A DNA stretch of 64,000 nucleotides from Marinobacter aromaticivorans (GCF_002806975.1 NZ_NIHD01000012.1:1-64000), one strand, 5' to 3'. Shown: positions 39,045 to 50,100, counted from the stretch's first letter. Notes: generated by a model not told the origin, from the sequence alone. Numbers and translations are program-made.

Positions 39045-39962
39045 ATGGGAAGAAAACCTTATCTGCGCCCCCTTGGCGCCCTGCTTATGGCTGCTCTGCC
39101 CTTCCTGATTTCTGGGTGCAGTTCGGCGTTGATGGACCCAAAAGGCCAGGTTGGCGAAGAGCAGCGGGTCCTGATCATCACCGCGTTTGCTCTCATGCTC
39201 ATTGTGGTCATACCGGTTATCGTGATGACCCTGCTTTTCGCTTTCCGCTACCGTGAAAGCAATCCCGATGCCGCCTACAAACCGGATTGGGGGCACTCGA
39301 AGGCGATTGAGGTGGTGGTCTGGCTGATCCCCTGCGTCATTATTGTGGTACTTGCCATTCTGACCTGGGTAACCTCCCACTCTCTTGACCCCATGAAACC
39401 CATTGACGCGGAAAACGAGCAGAACGCGCTCGAAATCCAGGCTGTCTCCCTGGACTGGAAATGGCTGTTCATATACCCGGAACAGCGTTTGGCATCGGTC
39501 AACGAAGTGGCGTTTCCTGCAAACCGGCCAGTGCACTTCCGTATCAGTTCCGGGTCGGTCATGAATTCCTTCTGGATCCCGGCTCTGGGCACCCAGATAT
39601 ACGCGATGGCAGGCATGGACAGTAACCTGCACCTGATTGCCAATGAACAGGGGACCTATCCCGGCCGGTCCACCAATTACAGCGGTGCCGGCTTCTCCGG
39701 AATGACGTTCGATGCCCTTGCGCTCTCCGAACCGGAGTTCGAGCGCTGGGTGGACGAGGTTAACTCCTCGGATCAAACCCTCTCATTTGAGGACGGCTAC
39801 AAGGAACTGGCCCAACCCAGCCAATCCGTGCCGGTCCAGTATTACTCGGATGTATCACCAGATCTGTACCGGAACATTCTCAACAGTTTCCGTGAAGGGA
39901 AACCGGATGAGCACAGCACCACTGAGCATAGCGTCCCAATGAGCGCTGAGACAGCGGAGTAA
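39045..39962 (+). CDS. cyoA: Cytochrome o ubiquinol oxidase subunit II
   Basis: Subunit II of the bo3-type quinol oxidase, 305 residues. It is a lipoprotein: signal peptide ending LISGC with Cys25, the same position as in E. coli CyoA. Two membrane helices (about 42-66 and 88-108) precede a periplasmic cupredoxin domain. The Cu-A ligand motif of cytochrome c oxidases is absent, and [13 protein letters not shown] and [15 protein letters not shown] are the quinol-oxidase version. cyoB starts 4 nt after the stop. Confidence 0.95.
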   Translation: MGRKPYLRPLGALLMAALPFLISGCSSALMDPKGQVGEEQRVLIITAFALMLIVVIPVIVMTLLFAFRYRESNPDAAYKPDWGHSKAIEVVVWLIPCVIIVVLAILTWVTSHSLDPMKPIDAENEQNALEIQAVSLDWKWLFIYPEQRLASVNEVAFPANRPVHFRISSGSVMNSFWIPALGTQIYAMAGMDSNLHLIANEQGTYPGRSTNYSGAGFSGMTFDALALSEPEFERWVDEVNSSDQTLSFEDGYKELAQPSQSVPVQYYSDVSPDLYRNILNSFREGKPDEHSTTEHSVPMSAETAE

Positions 39963-39966
39963 AACG

Positions 39967-41958
39967 ATGTTCGGAAAACTGAGCCTGGAAGCCATTCCCT
40001 ACCATGAACCCATCGTCATGTCGGTGGCTGTGGTCATGGCAATCGTAGGGGCCTATATCGTTGGCTGGATCACCTTCAACAAAAAATGGATTTATCTCTG
40101 GAAGGAGTGGATCACCTCCGTTGACCACAAAAAACTGGGCATCATGTATTTCCTGGTGGCGCTGGTGATGCTGATCCGGGGTTTTTCCGATGCCATCATG
40201 ATGCGTACCCAGCAGGCCATGGCCGCCGGCGGTGCGGAGGGCTACCTGCCACCGGAACACTACGACCAGATCTTTACCGCCCATGGCGTAATCATGATTT
40301 TTTTCGTCGCCATGCCCATGGTAATCGGGCTAATGAACCTCGTGGTTCCGTTGCAGATCGGCGCCCGCGACGTGGCCTTCCCGTTTCTGAATAACCTGAG
40401 CTTCTGGCTGTTTGCGGCGGGTGTTGTTCTGGTGAACATTTCCCTGGTGGTCGGCGAGTTCGCCAAAACCGGCTGGCTCGCGTATGCGCCGCTTTCCGAA
40501 AGCACGTACAGTCCCGGAGTCGGGGTGGATTACTGGATATGGGCATTACAGATATCGGGTGTGGGGACGACGCTCACCGGTATCAACTTTTTTGTCACCA
40601 TCATGAAGATGCGGACCAAAGGCATGACACTGTTCCGCATGCCTATTTTCACCTGGACTTCCCTGGTGGCAAACGGCCTGATCATCGCCTCCTTCCCCAT
40701 TCTCACCGCCACCATCGCGATGCTCACGCTCGATCGTTATCTGGACTTCCACTTCTTTACCAACGATCTCGGCGGCAACATGATGATGTATGTGAACCTC
40801 ATCTGGGCCTGGGGACATCCGGAAGTCTATATCCTGATTCTGCCCGCGTTCGGGGTGTTTTCCGAGGTCATTGCCACCTTTGCCAAAAAACGCCTCTTTG
40901 GCTACCACACCATGGTGTGGGCCACGGTGGCGATTGGTCTGCTCTCGTTCATGGTCTGGCTGCACCACTTTTTCACCATGGGGGCGGGCGCCAACGTCAA
41001 CGCGTTCTTCGGCATCATGACTATGATCATTGCGGTCCCCACTGGGGTGAAAATATTCAACTGGTTGTTCACCATGTTCCGGGGCCGCCTGGAGTTCACC
41101 TCACCGGTGCTGTGGACGCTGGGATTCATCATCACGTTCACGCTCGGAGGTATGACCGGCGTTATGCTGGCAGTACCGGCCGCGAACTTCGTGCTGCATA
41201 ACAGCCTGTTTGTCATTGCCCACTTCCATAATGTGATCATCGGGGGTGTTGTTTTCGGGAGCCTGGCTGGTTACACCTTCTGGTTTCCCAAAGCATTCGG
41301 GTTCACGCTCAATGAAAAATGGGGTAAACGTTCATTCTGGTGCTGGATTATCGGCTTCTACCTGGCGTTTACCCCATTGTACATTCTCAGTTTTTATGGC
41401 GCGGTGCGTCGCATGCAGTCCTATCCCAATGCCGACTGGCAACCGCTGATGATTGTGGCCTGGGTCGGCGCCGTGTTCATTCTTGCCGGCATTCTCTGTA
41501 CCGCCATCCAGCTGTACGTCAGCATCCGCGACCGAAAGGCCCGGGCCGATGTCACCGGGGATCCCTGGAACGGGCGAACGCTGGAGTGGAGCACCTCGTC
41601 GCCCCCACCCCACTACAACTTCGCTCACCTGCCTGTCGTGAACTCAATCGACAACTTCTGGGAAGAGAAGCAGAGGCGGGGCGGGCAAGCGTTGCCGGGC
41701 AACCCGGAGCAGACCGAATATCAGGACATCCACATGCCCCGCAATACGGTGGCCGGGCCCGTCATTGGTGCTTTCAGTATCGTGCTGGGTTTTGCACTTG
41801 TGTGGCATATATGGTGGTTGGCAGGAGCGAGTGCCCTGGGCATTTTCGTGAGTTTTATCATGCGGGTGTTCAATGACGATATCGATTACCACGTGCCGGC
41901 GGATGAGGTAAGGCAAACCGAGACCGAGCACTATCAACAGGTTCAGATGCAGGCGTAA
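39967..41958 (+). CDS. cyoB: Cytochrome o ubiquinol oxidase subunit I
   Basis: Catalytic proton-pumping heme-copper oxidase subunit, 663 residues with about 15 membrane helices. Visible ligands and channel residues: HGVIMIFF (low-spin heme His), [21 protein letters not shown] (CuB His cross-linked to Tyr), [17 protein letters not shown] (CuB histidines), and [17 protein letters not shown] (heme ligands). CyoC follows 2 nt later. Confidence 0.97.
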   Translation: MFGKLSLEAIPYHEPIVMSVAVVMAIVGAYIVGWITFNKKWIYLWKEWITSVDHKKLGIMYFLVALVMLIRGFSDAIMMRTQQAMAAGGAEGYLPPEHYDQIFTAHGVIMIFFVAMPMVIGLMNLVVPLQIGARDVAFPFLNNLSFWLFAAGVVLVNISLVVGEFAKTGWLAYAPLSESTYSPGVGVDYWIWALQISGVGTTLTGINFFVTIMKMRTKGMTLFRMPIFTWTSLVANGLIIASFPILTATIAMLTLDRYLDFHFFTNDLGGNMMMYVNLIWAWGHPEVYILILPAFGVFSEVIATFAKKRLFGYHTMVWATVAIGLLSFMVWLHHFFTMGAGANVNAFFGIMTMIIAVPTGVKIFNWLFTMFRGRLEFTSPVLWTLGFIITFTLGGMTGVMLAVPAANFVLHNSLFVIAHFHNVIIGGVVFGSLAGYTFWFPKAFGFTLNEKWGKRSFWCWIIGFYLAFTPLYILSFYGAVRRMQSYPNADWQPLMIVAWVGAVFILAGILCTAIQLYVSIRDRKARADVTGDPWNGRTLEWSTSSPPPHYNFAHLPVVNSIDNFWEEKQRRGGQALPGNPEQTEYQDIHMPRNTVAGPVIGAFSIVLGFALVWHIWWLAGASALGIFVSFIMRVFNDDIDYHVPADEVRQTETEHYQQVQMQA

Positions 41959-41960
41959 TC

Positions 41961-42578
41961 ATGACCACCGACACCATGACGAACCAACCTGGAATCATGC
42001 GCACCGACGAAGAACACGCCGATACCACAGGCATGAAAACCTACGGCTTCTGGATTTACCTGATGAGCGATCTCATCATCTTCGGTTGCCTGTTTGCGAC
42101 TTACGGCGTACTGCACAACAACACCGCCGGGGGGCCGTCCGGCAAAGATCTGTTCGAGCTCAAATTCGTTCTCGGCGAAACCTTCCTGCTGCTGTTCAGC
42201 AGCTTCACCTACGGGCTCGCCATGCTGGCCATGCACCGGGACCGTCTGGGCCAGTTGATGGGCTGGCTGATAGCAACTTTCGTGCTCGGTGCGGGTTTTG
42301 TAGGGATGGAACTCTACGAGTTCCATCACCTGATCAGCGAGGGTTACGGCCCGGACCGCAGCGGATTCCTGTCGTCGTTTTTCGCTCTGGTCGGCACCCA
42401 CGGCCTGCATGTGAGTTTTGGGCTGCTATGGATGCTCATTATGCTGATCCAGTTACCCATCAAAGGGCTGACCGACAAAACCCGGCCGCGAATCCTGTGC
42501 CTGAGCCTGTTCTGGCACTTTCTGGACATCGTATGGATTTGTGTCTTCACGTTTGTCTATCTCATGGGAGTACTGTAA
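41961..42578 (+). CDS. cyoC: Cytochrome o ubiquinol oxidase subunit III
   Basis: 205-residue membrane subunit with five helices; [26 protein letters not shown] and [17 protein letters not shown] are family hallmarks. It stabilises the oxidase core. The conserved glutamate in [11 protein letters not shown] is present. Its stop directly abuts the cyoD start. Confidence 0.95.
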   Translation: MTTDTMTNQPGIMRTDEEHADTTGMKTYGFWIYLMSDLIIFGCLFATYGVLHNNTAGGPSGKDLFELKFVLGETFLLLFSSFTYGLAMLAMHRDRLGQLMGWLIATFVLGAGFVGMELYEFHHLISEGYGPDRSGFLSSFFALVGTHGLHVSFGLLWMLIMLIQLPIKGLTDKTRPRILCLSLFWHFLDIVWICVFTFVYLMGVL

Positions 42579-42905
42579 ATGAGCACTTCAACCACCCACG
42601 ATCAACAGGGCCACGGTAGCCTGCGATCCTATATCACCGGTCTCCTGCTCTCGATTATCCTGACGGCAATTCCATTCGGCATGGTCATGGCAGGGAGCTT
42701 CAGCAAAACCGTCACGGTGATCGCCATCTCAGTTATGGCCATACTTCAGATAATCCTGCAACTGACTCTGTTCATGCACATGAATCTGAAAACCCGGGAG
42801 GGACGCGATTCCGGATCGTTTCTGTTTTTTGCTGTTGTTACGCTGACCCTTGTTGTGGGTGGGTCGGTCTGGATCATGTACAACCTGCATATCAACTTGA
42901 TGTAA
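42579..42905 (+). CDS. cyoD: Cytochrome o ubiquinol oxidase subunit IV
   Basis: 108 residues with three membrane helices, beginning MSTSTTHDQQGHGSLRSYITGLLLSIILTAIPF and containing LQLTLFMHMN, as in CyoD. It is the last oxidase gene in the operon. No cyoE (heme O synthase) follows, unlike the E. coli order. Confidence 0.95.
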   Translation: MSTSTTHDQQGHGSLRSYITGLLLSIILTAIPFGMVMAGSFSKTVTVIAISVMAILQIILQLTLFMHMNLKTREGRDSGSFLFFAVVTLTLVVGGSVWIMYNLHINLM

Positions 42906-42972
42906 ACACCTGATAGGTGCACCGGTCGCTCATAACGCCGCGACAACCCGAACAAGAAAAGGAGGTGTTTCC

Positions 42973-43584
42973 GTGCTGACCCATGTCTGGGGCCTTCTGG
43001 TCCACCCTCAATCGGAGTGGCAACACATCGGCAAAGAGGACGAAACCGTTCGCCACCTCTATGCCCATCATGTTTTCATACTCGCCGCTATTCCCGTAGT
43101 CAGCGCCTATATCGGGACCACTCAGGTTGGGTGGGGCTTTGGCGGTGACCACGCCTTTATCAAGCTTGACCTGATCAGTGCACTTTACGCGGGGATCGCG
43201 TTTTATATCAGTATTCTGATGGCGGTGTTCCTGGTCGGGACCCTTATCCATCGCATGGCCCGGAGCTTCAGCACACCGCCCAGCCACCGGCGTTGCGTGA
43301 TCTTTGCCGGATACATCGCCACCCCGATGTTTCTCAGTGGTCTGGTCGCGATTTACCCTATTGTGTGGCTTTGTCTGCTCGCGGGGACAATCGGCCTGTG
43401 CATGACGGCCTACGTGCTCTACGTGGGCATCCCCTACTTTCTGGGCATCAGTTCTGAAGAAGGCTTTATCGTATCCAGTACCACCCTGGCAGTGGGTGTA
43501 CTGGTACTCGAGGTGATGCTGGCGATCACCGTTATGCTGTGGGGCTATGGCGAAGTGCTGTTACCCTGGCTGTTCCGCTTCTGA
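42973..43584 (+). CDS. Yip1-family membrane protein
   Basis: 203 residues with five or six hydrophobic helices and the Yip1 opening HVWGLLVHPQSEWQHI. Function in bacteria is not established; the family often lies in envelope or respiratory operons. GTG start with a strong GGAGG 7 nt upstream. It occupies the place of cyoE after cyoD, 67 nt later, and precedes the operon terminator, so it is probably co-transcribed with the oxidase. Confidence 0.82.
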   Translation: MLTHVWGLLVHPQSEWQHIGKEDETVRHLYAHHVFILAAIPVVSAYIGTTQVGWGFGGDHAFIKLDLISALYAGIAFYISILMAVFLVGTLIHRMARSFSTPPSHRRCVIFAGYIATPMFLSGLVAIYPIVWLCLLAGTIGLCMTAYVLYVGIPYFLGISSEEGFIVSSTTLAVGVLVLEVMLAITVMLWGYGEVLLPWLFRF

Positions 43585-43693
43585 CCCGGAGAGCAGCCCC
43601 GCTGACAGCACTTCGAGTTCGCTGCGTATCTGGTGGCCCCAGACTTGTGCAGATTCACGGGTTATCGGGGCGATAGCGCCTGCTGCACAATCG

Positions 43694-43752
43694 GCCGGCG
43701 ATCATGATTAAAGCTTATTCAGCCCTTCGCCCGCAATCGCCGGCTTTTATTT
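43694..43752 (+). terminator. Terminator of the cyo operon
   Basis: GCCGGCGAT (43694-43702) pairs perfectly with ATCGCCGGC (43736-43744), followed by TTTTATTT. The loop is long (33 nt). Confidence 0.7.
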
Positions 43753-43772
43753 CAGATACTTACACCAGTTCA

Positions 43773-43825
43773 TTGCCACTGGGTTATGGAATGGCAACCG
43801 CTTTTCGCAAAAAGATGTTGCCATT
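43773..43825 (+). promoter_or_regulatory. Overlapping alternative hairpins upstream of lipoprotein gene
   Basis: AATGGCAAC (43790-43798) pairs with GTTGCCATT (43817-43825), and inside it CTTTT (43801-43805) pairs with AAAAG (43810-43814). An upstream TTGCCA (43773-43778) can instead pair with TGGCAA (43792-43797), which is part of the first stem. No U-run follows. It could be a dyad operator or a switching leader; the rest of 43585-43937 shows only the cyo terminator. Confidence 0.4.
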
Positions 43826-43937
43826 GCTTCATGGTTGATCTCCGGTGGACTGCTAAGCTTGGTGTAAGGTGCGCATGGTTGAATTCGTGCATACACACCT
43901 TCCACATAGCTTGTATATCGCTGAAAGGAGATCGTGC

Positions 43938-44312
43938 ATGAATAAGCATAAATCAATGTTATACACCGCCGGCATTACGGGTATTGCTCTTGCCATAGGC
44001 GGCTGTGCCAGTTCCGGCGAACGACCGGATTCAGATCTTCAGTCCGCTGAGGCTTCTCTCCAGCAAGCTGTGGCTGCCGATGCGCGGGAGTTTGAGCCGG
44101 TGCTGCTCAACAACGCACAAAACAAAGTGGCCGATGCAAAGAACCTGATTGAGCAGGAGCGCTTTACAGAGGCTAAGCGCCTTCTGGAACAGGCGGCTGT
44201 CGACGCCCAGCTCGCTGGTGCCCGTTCCGAAACGGCAAAAGCGAAGCAGGCTGTAGCGGAGGTCAATCAGAATATTGAGACTCTGCGCAATCAAATGAAT
44301 CAGGACCAGTAA
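43938..44312 (+). CDS. DUF4398-type lipoprotein
   Basis: 124 residues from ATG 43938, which has a perfect AAAGGAG upstream. The signal peptide ends IGGC with Cys23. The mature part is an Ala/Gln/Glu-rich helical repeat (ASLQQAVAADAREFEPVLLNNAQNKVADAKNLIEQERF...), the DUF4398 pattern, probably a coiled coil in the periplasm. The frame extends 23 codons upstream without a good start. It pairs with the OmpA-like gene that follows 26 nt later; the two likely act at the outer membrane/peptidoglycan. Confidence 0.85.
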   Translation: MNKHKSMLYTAGITGIALAIGGCASSGERPDSDLQSAEASLQQAVAADAREFEPVLLNNAQNKVADAKNLIEQERFTEAKRLLEQAAVDAQLAGARSETAKAKQAVAEVNQNIETLRNQMNQDQ

Positions 44313-44338
44313 TCGCCCTATCTGGAAAGGAGACTGTT

Positions 44339-45148
44339 ATGAACAAACGCAACATAACACTGGGCATGGCTGCCGGCTTGTCATTACTTATTGCCGGCTG
44401 TGCCACAACACCCCCGGAGAATGCGATGGTAAATGAAGCCCGGGCGTCTTATGAGAAAATCAAAGACGATCCGGATGTCGCCCGCAGCGGCGACCGCCAC
44501 CTGCGTAGCGCCAGGGACCAGCTGAACCGGGCGGAATCTTTACTGGATGATGGCGCAGATACGGTGCGCGTTGAGCATGCAGCCTACCTGGCGAACCGCC
44601 ACGCGCAGATTGCCAACGAGCAGGGCGAGCGTGCCCGGCTGCAGAAGCAGATAGATTCCGCCGAGGAACGGCGCCGCAAATTACTGCTTGCTCAACGTTC
44701 CAGTGAAGCCGAGCAGGCGCGCAAGGAAGCCGAAATGCTGCGCAAGCGAATGGAAGAGTTGCAGGCAGAGCGTACGGACCGTGGCATGGTGCTGACTCTT
44801 GGGGATGTTCTTTTTGATCTGAACAAGGCGGACCTGAAACCTTCAGGGGAGCAGACCATAGACCGCCTGGCCCAGTTCATGAAAGAGTATGAAGACCGCC
44901 GGGTTCGTGTGGAAGGCTACACCGACAGTACCGGTGAGGCTTCCTACAACCAGCGGCTATCCGAGCGTCGGGCCCAGGCCGTGCGGGATGAACTGATCTC
45001 GCGAGGCATTGAAAGCCGCCGGGTGGAAACCAAAGGCTTTGGCGAGCAGTACCCCGTAGCCAGCAACGACACGGCTGCCGGTCGTCAGCAGAATCGCCGT
45101 GTGGAGATCGTTATCTCCGACAAAGACGGCAATATCGAGACCCGGTAA
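44339..45148 (+). CDS. OmpA-family lipoprotein with DUF4398 N-terminal region
   Basis: 269 residues. The lipobox IAGC has Cys21. A helical region (about 30-140), related in pattern to the preceding lipoprotein, leads into a C-terminal OmpA/Pal-type peptidoglycan-binding domain (about 150-265) with DVLFDLNKADLKPSG, VEGYTDSTGEASYNQRLSERRAQAVRDEL and the final NRRVEI. It probably tethers the outer membrane to the wall. GGAAAGGAG lies before the ATG. Confidence 0.92.
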   Translation: MNKRNITLGMAAGLSLLIAGCATTPPENAMVNEARASYEKIKDDPDVARSGDRHLRSARDQLNRAESLLDDGADTVRVEHAAYLANRHAQIANEQGERARLQKQIDSAEERRRKLLLAQRSSEAEQARKEAEMLRKRMEELQAERTDRGMVLTLGDVLFDLNKADLKPSGEQTIDRLAQFMKEYEDRRVRVEGYTDSTGEASYNQRLSERRAQAVRDELISRGIESRRVETKGFGEQYPVASNDTAAGRQQNRRVEIVISDKDGNIETR

Positions 45149-45180
45149 AAACGGAGTTCAGCCAACCACGGGAATCCCGC

Positions 45181-45207
45181 GGGGGAGACTTCTCTCCCCC
45201 CCTTTTA
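45181..45207 (+). terminator. Terminator after OmpA-family gene
   Basis: GGGGGAGA (45181-45188), CTTC loop, TCTCCCCC (45193-45200), then CCC and a four-T run. Confidence 0.75.
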
Positions 45208-45342
45208 CATCCGTGAACCTGACATCCTGCCAGTTAGCGCAACGACCTGCATTCCGGAAACATTAACAAACATCTATCTCGCTAAAACAAAACGCCTTAC
45301 ACTGAAAACCGACAACCCACCAAAAACCGGGAGTATTAACGA

Positions 45343-45600
45343 ATGCCACTTGAAAAACACGACCTTGCCCATGAACTGCCCGAGTCCAAAGAAACCATTC
45401 ACACCCTGAAGACCACCGATCAGCATTTTGCGAAACTTTTCGATGCCTATCACGACATTGATCATGAAGTGTACCGCATTGAGCAAGGTGTAGAGACTAC
45501 GTCGGATGAGTATCTGGAAGAACAGAAGAAAAAGCGGCTGAGCCTGAAGGATCAGCTTTACGGAATGATTCGCGACTACGAGGCTTCAATGGCCAGCTAA
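45343..45600 (+). CDS. YdcH family (DUF465) protein
   Basis: 85-residue, highly charged helical protein. FAKLFDAYHDIDHEVYRIEQGVE and LEEQKKKRLSLKDQLY are the DUF465/YdcH core. No function is established. It is monocistronic: an adjacent terminator follows, and a GGGAG ribosome site precedes the ATG. Confidence 0.88.
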   Translation: MPLEKHDLAHELPESKETIHTLKTTDQHFAKLFDAYHDIDHEVYRIEQGVETTSDEYLEEQKKKRLSLKDQLYGMIRDYEASMAS

Positions 45601-45622
45601 AGCAAAATTAATTTTCTCTTTA

Positions 45623-45647
45623 GCCTTTGTATCCAAAGGCTTTTTTT
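45623..45647 (+). terminator. Terminator after ydcH-like gene
   Basis: GCCTTTG (45623-45629), TATC loop, CAAAGGC (45634-45640) and seven Ts: a textbook Rho-independent terminator. Confidence 0.92.
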
Positions 45648-45799
45648 GAATCCGTGCAGCTTACATGGTCATTTCGACACGGTTGCATGTCAATAATGCC
45701 AACGTCCTAAAAGGACAAGCCTCATACACTTCCAGTTGAACAAATGTACCAGCCCTATCCGGAACCCTGCACCCGGGGAACTGATAACGGCCAGAGTAT

Positions 45800-45807
45800 A
45801 AAAACAA
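45800..45807 (+). promoter_or_regulatory. AAnAAnAA motif next to the FadL-like ribosome site
   Basis: AAAAACAA fits the Hfq/Crc target consensus and lies about 10 nt before the GGAG that serves ATG 45829, where Hfq/Crc binding would block initiation. The function is inferred from the Pseudomonas model. Confidence 0.35.
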
Positions 45808-45828
45808 CGAGATAATTGGAGTGTATCA

Positions 45829-47166
45829 ATGGTTTCCACCTCCCGGTTTTCAGCACGGGCGCTAACCCTTGCGGTAGCTGCAGCATCCACCACCCTTTCT
45901 GTACCCACCTCAGCCAGTATGGGCAATATAGGTACAACCTATGGAGTGATGCCAGTGGACGTCGCCACCGCCCAGTCTCTCTCCATGTTTAATAACCAGG
46001 TATCCGCCACCTATTACAACCCGGCGTCCCTCACCCGGGATGAACGCGGTGAACTGACAGCAGGCATACTCCACGCTGAGCAGGAGTTACGATCGACAAA
46101 CCCCAATGCCAATGGCGATGTGGTTTCCAGCTCACCGAGTCAGCACGTGCTGATCGGCATGAAAACCAATCTGGGGTCGCTTACCCGCTTTGACCACCCG
46201 ATTTACCTGGGCTTCATTGCCGGCGTGGAAAAATACGGCAAGGAAATGCTGGCGTTCGATTCCCGAACCTCCACCAGCGGTCAGTTTCTGCAGTACGGGA
46301 AAGAACCGCTGTTCCTGAACCTTGGCGGTGCCACCCCTGTTTGGCGCGGGATTTCCGCGGGCGCATCGGCGCGTATAACCCTGGATGCAACCGCCAATCT
46401 CAATGCGGTATCCACACTCGGTGGAGAAACCAGCCGGGAGCGCCTGGCTGTTAACGCGGAGCCACAGATAAAAACCATTCTTGGCACCACCATTGATCTT
46501 GGCAGCACCTTCTGCCCGGAAAGCAGCTGCTTTTTGCAGGGCTGGGAAACCGCGTTCACCTACCGCACCAAGTCTTCCGCTTCTACAACGGTTGATTCAA
46601 ATATTATCGTTACCCAGACCATTCCCGACCCGGGCCTGAGCCTTGCGGTAACAACCATCGATTCGTTTCAACCGGAAACCTTTGGTTTCGGCGCCCAGTA
46701 CAGGGGCGAAAACTGGCGCCTGGGTGGCAGTATTGAACAGCAGAACTGGTCAGAGCTGTCCAGCGAGTTCGCCGGTGATACCATCAAGAATCAGTCAACA
46801 ATACCGGCTTCCGACCGCATCCGGTTTGACGACACCCTGATTCCACGTATCGGCGCCGAGTTTGACCTCAACAAAAACTTTTCCGTGCGCGGCGGGGTGG
46901 CGTATGAAGAGTCTCCCCTGAAGTCCACCCGCAACCCCGAAATCAACTATCTGGACACCGACAAGATTGTGGTAGGCCTGGGCATCAGCGCCACCTACGA
47001 TCGCACACGATTGCTCGCTTACCCTGTTCGCCTCGATCTGGGCTACCAGTACCAGCAGTTGCAGGAGCGCGACTTTACTCTGGTGGATTTTGATGGCGCA
47101 GAAACCAGCGTAACAGCAGACGGCGACATCCATGTTATCAGCGGTTCAGTTACCCTGAAGTTCTGA
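45829..47166 (+). CDS. FadL/OMPP1-family outer-membrane transport protein
   Basis: 445 residues: signal peptide to about residue 30, then a beta-barrel of alternating hydrophobic strands ending in a C-terminal Phe (SVTLKF), typical of outer-membrane proteins. YYNPASLTRDERGELTAG matches the FadL/TodX NPA motif region. These channels move long-chain fatty acids or hydrocarbons across the outer membrane. It is followed 13 nt later by a large lipoprotein; the pair recalls the alkane-uptake operon aupAB described in Marinobacter, but I cannot confirm orthology. Confidence 0.85.
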   Translation: MVSTSRFSARALTLAVAAASTTLSVPTSASMGNIGTTYGVMPVDVATAQSLSMFNNQVSATYYNPASLTRDERGELTAGILHAEQELRSTNPNANGDVVSSSPSQHVLIGMKTNLGSLTRFDHPIYLGFIAGVEKYGKEMLAFDSRTSTSGQFLQYGKEPLFLNLGGATPVWRGISAGASARITLDATANLNAVSTLGGETSRERLAVNAEPQIKTILGTTIDLGSTFCPESSCFLQGWETAFTYRTKSSASTTVDSNIIVTQTIPDPGLSLAVTTIDSFQPETFGFGAQYRGENWRLGGSIEQQNWSELSSEFAGDTIKNQSTIPASDRIRFDDTLIPRIGAEFDLNKNFSVRGGVAYEESPLKSTRNPEINYLDTDKIVVGLGISATYDRTRLLAYPVRLDLGYQYQQLQERDFTLVDFDGAETSVTADGDIHVISGSVTLKF

Positions 47167-47179
47167 GGAGAGGTTTGCC

Positions 47180-50100
47180 ATGAAGTACAACAAGACCCTG
47201 GCACTGATTCCCGCCCTTTTGCTTGCAGCCTGCGGCGGGGATGAGCAGAGCATCAACCAGAAAACCACGCCCGGCTCGGTGATCTACTCGTACCCGGCAG
47301 ACGGGCAGGCGGATGTCAGCCCGAAAGCCGATATTGTTCTCCGGTTTTCCCATGCGATTACTGAAGACGACGCCAGCCTCACCAGCAAAATCAGCGTGCA
47401 ATCCGACGGCGCTGTCGTGCCCTTCAGTGTTGAAAAAATTGATGAAGGCCGAAGCCTGAAGTTAACAACAAGCGGCGCTTTGACTACCGCATCCGCCTAT
47501 TCCGTCACTTTTAACGAGCCGCTCCAGGCCGAAGGCGGGCGCACAATCGGCACACCCAACGGTGTTGGTGACCCGGGTATCCAGTTCGAGACCCGGGGCA
47601 GTTTCTCCGGGGCTGCGGGGCTGGCAAACACCTCGGATAGCTTTGGCGTAGCCTGGAAGGTACCGGCCAGCGATGATCAAACCGACAAACGCTTCCAGGC
47701 GATGAACTTTTCAACGTTCCGCTTTGCGATGACGCAACCGGTACATCCGGACTGGAAAGAGCTTGGTGGTTCGATTGAAATGCTCGACAAGAACGGCCAG
47801 CCAGTGCCTGCGTCCATTCTGGTGAAAGGCAACCGGATCACGGTTGACCCGTGCGTGACACCCGACCCTCAGCAGTGCGGCGGTAAGGAAGATGTGCTTA
47901 ACAGCGGTGAAACCTACACGCTCGAATTCACCGATCTGGCAAGCCTGACCGATCCCGGGGCGGAAAACCGGTTTAACAAGACATTCAGCTTCACCCCCCG
48001 GGATACCGGCCCCACAGTCGTGTTGCAGCAAAGCGCTATAGACTCTGGCCTGGCGGCGGGAGAAACGGATGAAACACGGCTGACCAAGTCCATCCTGAAT
48101 GGCCAGATCATCAATGGAGTTACCCTGAACTCCGTACTTCAGGGTGTTGCCGGCCCTTCCCAGCAGACAGGTGATCTGTTTGCCGAGCTGGCATTCGCGC
48201 CGTCATTTGAAGCGACTGAAGCACTCCCTCTGCGTATACCTAAGGGCAGTATTCTTCGCAGTACCAGCCTGGACGTGCTCGTTGGCGGCAAAGTGCCCGT
48301 TCTGGATGCGGCAACCCATGAGCTCCAAACCACAGGCGACATCAAGGTAACCATGCTCTCCGATGCCTCCGGCTACCTGAGCCCGAACGCCTACACCGAC
48401 GACATCAATGTTCCCCGGCAGATTACCCTGTTCATGGATGTTTCCATGAACACGGAAGAAGCACAGCCAAACGCTGCTCTCTCCCAGGATCTGATGGGCG
48501 TGGAACTGCGGGGCATTGCACTGGTAAAAGACGGCGTACTGACCATTGATGCCATTGGCATGGTTGAACCCAACCTGCTCGGGCAGGAATACACGGATTC
48601 CACCATTGCGTTCCATCTTCAGGCCGCCACAGATGCCGACTCGGCCCTGGATGCCGAAGAACTGCGTGAGCTGGATAATACAGCGCCCAAGCTGGTGAGC
48701 TGGACACCGGGCGCAACAGATGCCATCCCGCCCACACGGCAATCGATGCACCGCCCCGGCGACCCGGTTATTCTGTTCTTTGATGAGCCGCTGGATCCGG
48801 AGTCCGTCAAGAGCGCCGTCAGCCTCTTTGCCAACGATTCAAGCGGTAGCCAGGAACTCACAGACCTGAAAATTGAAGTGGATGGCACCACCATCGCTAT
48901 TCAACCGAAATCTGGTTTGCGGCATGGGGTGGACTATAAGCTGCAACTTAATAGTCTGGCAGACATAGTAGGCAACACCGCTACCATCCCTCCGTTGAGA
49001 TTCTCATTACCGGAAATAGACGATGGCAGCGGCTCCGTTACCGAGCAATCCCCCTTCGCTCTTACCATCTACCCTGGCTATCCGTGTGTCACGGAAAACC
49101 TCAATCTGGCGGAAGGTTTCCACGGGCATTGTAAGGATGTGGCTGGCGACAATTTGCCAAACGACAATGCAGGTAACGCACAAAGCAGGGATATTCTGCC
49201 GGTCACGACGTTACCAGCAGACCGCCCGATCGTTGTGGTCTTCTCTCAATCCATGAAGCTCAGCTCTATCCGGCTCAATGAAACGTTTATTGTGGAAAAG
49301 GTCGATGAATCGGGGAATGTCATCTCCGGCATTGATGGACGCCTTGAAAAAAACCTGCAACGCATCAGTTTCTTCCCTGATCAACCATGGGAGCCTGGCG
49401 CTCTTTATCGCTATACGCTGGTCTCCGCCGTAAACGGCAACTGTGATGTCGTCATTTGCGGAAAAAATAACAGGGCCTTCCAAACTGATCTTTTGCTGGA
49501 TCCCGAGGACAATGGCGGCGAACCTCTAGAGATTTATTTTAGGGGTCAGGAGAGTGTTTCGACGGTATTCACACCGCTGAGAAACCTTCCAATTCGAGAC
49601 GCTAATTCCAATTATTATATCGAGGATTTCGAACCTTTCGATTTTGTCCAGGCGACAGATGAGAGTGGTTTGCCTCTCGAGCACTTTGAAACACCACCAA
49701 ACGCAGCACGACTGGCGATGAATGGAAACGCAGTAGTGCTCGGAAACAACGGAGGCGAAGAGGCCAACGCCCGCGTAGGCTGCTCATATCAAGAAGCAAA
49801 CGAATGCTGGGACAAGAAGTACATTTATCAAACGTATGGTCTGAACACCGAAGTAATCGGGCCCGAAATTGATCCAGAGACCGGTGAGGAAACGGGGAAT
49901 ATCCGAGTATTGCTTTACCCAACCATGCTGGTCACCACGCCAGCTAAAGTTTGGTATAACTTGCTCGGGCCATCGGAATCCAACACCGGCCCCCAGATTC
50001 TTCGTATGAGATACCAAGAACCTACAGAAAACAACCCGATGGGGCTGGTCGAGGGCCGCATCGTCACAGGTGAAAACGGCGGCCCACGATTCCAGGTGGA

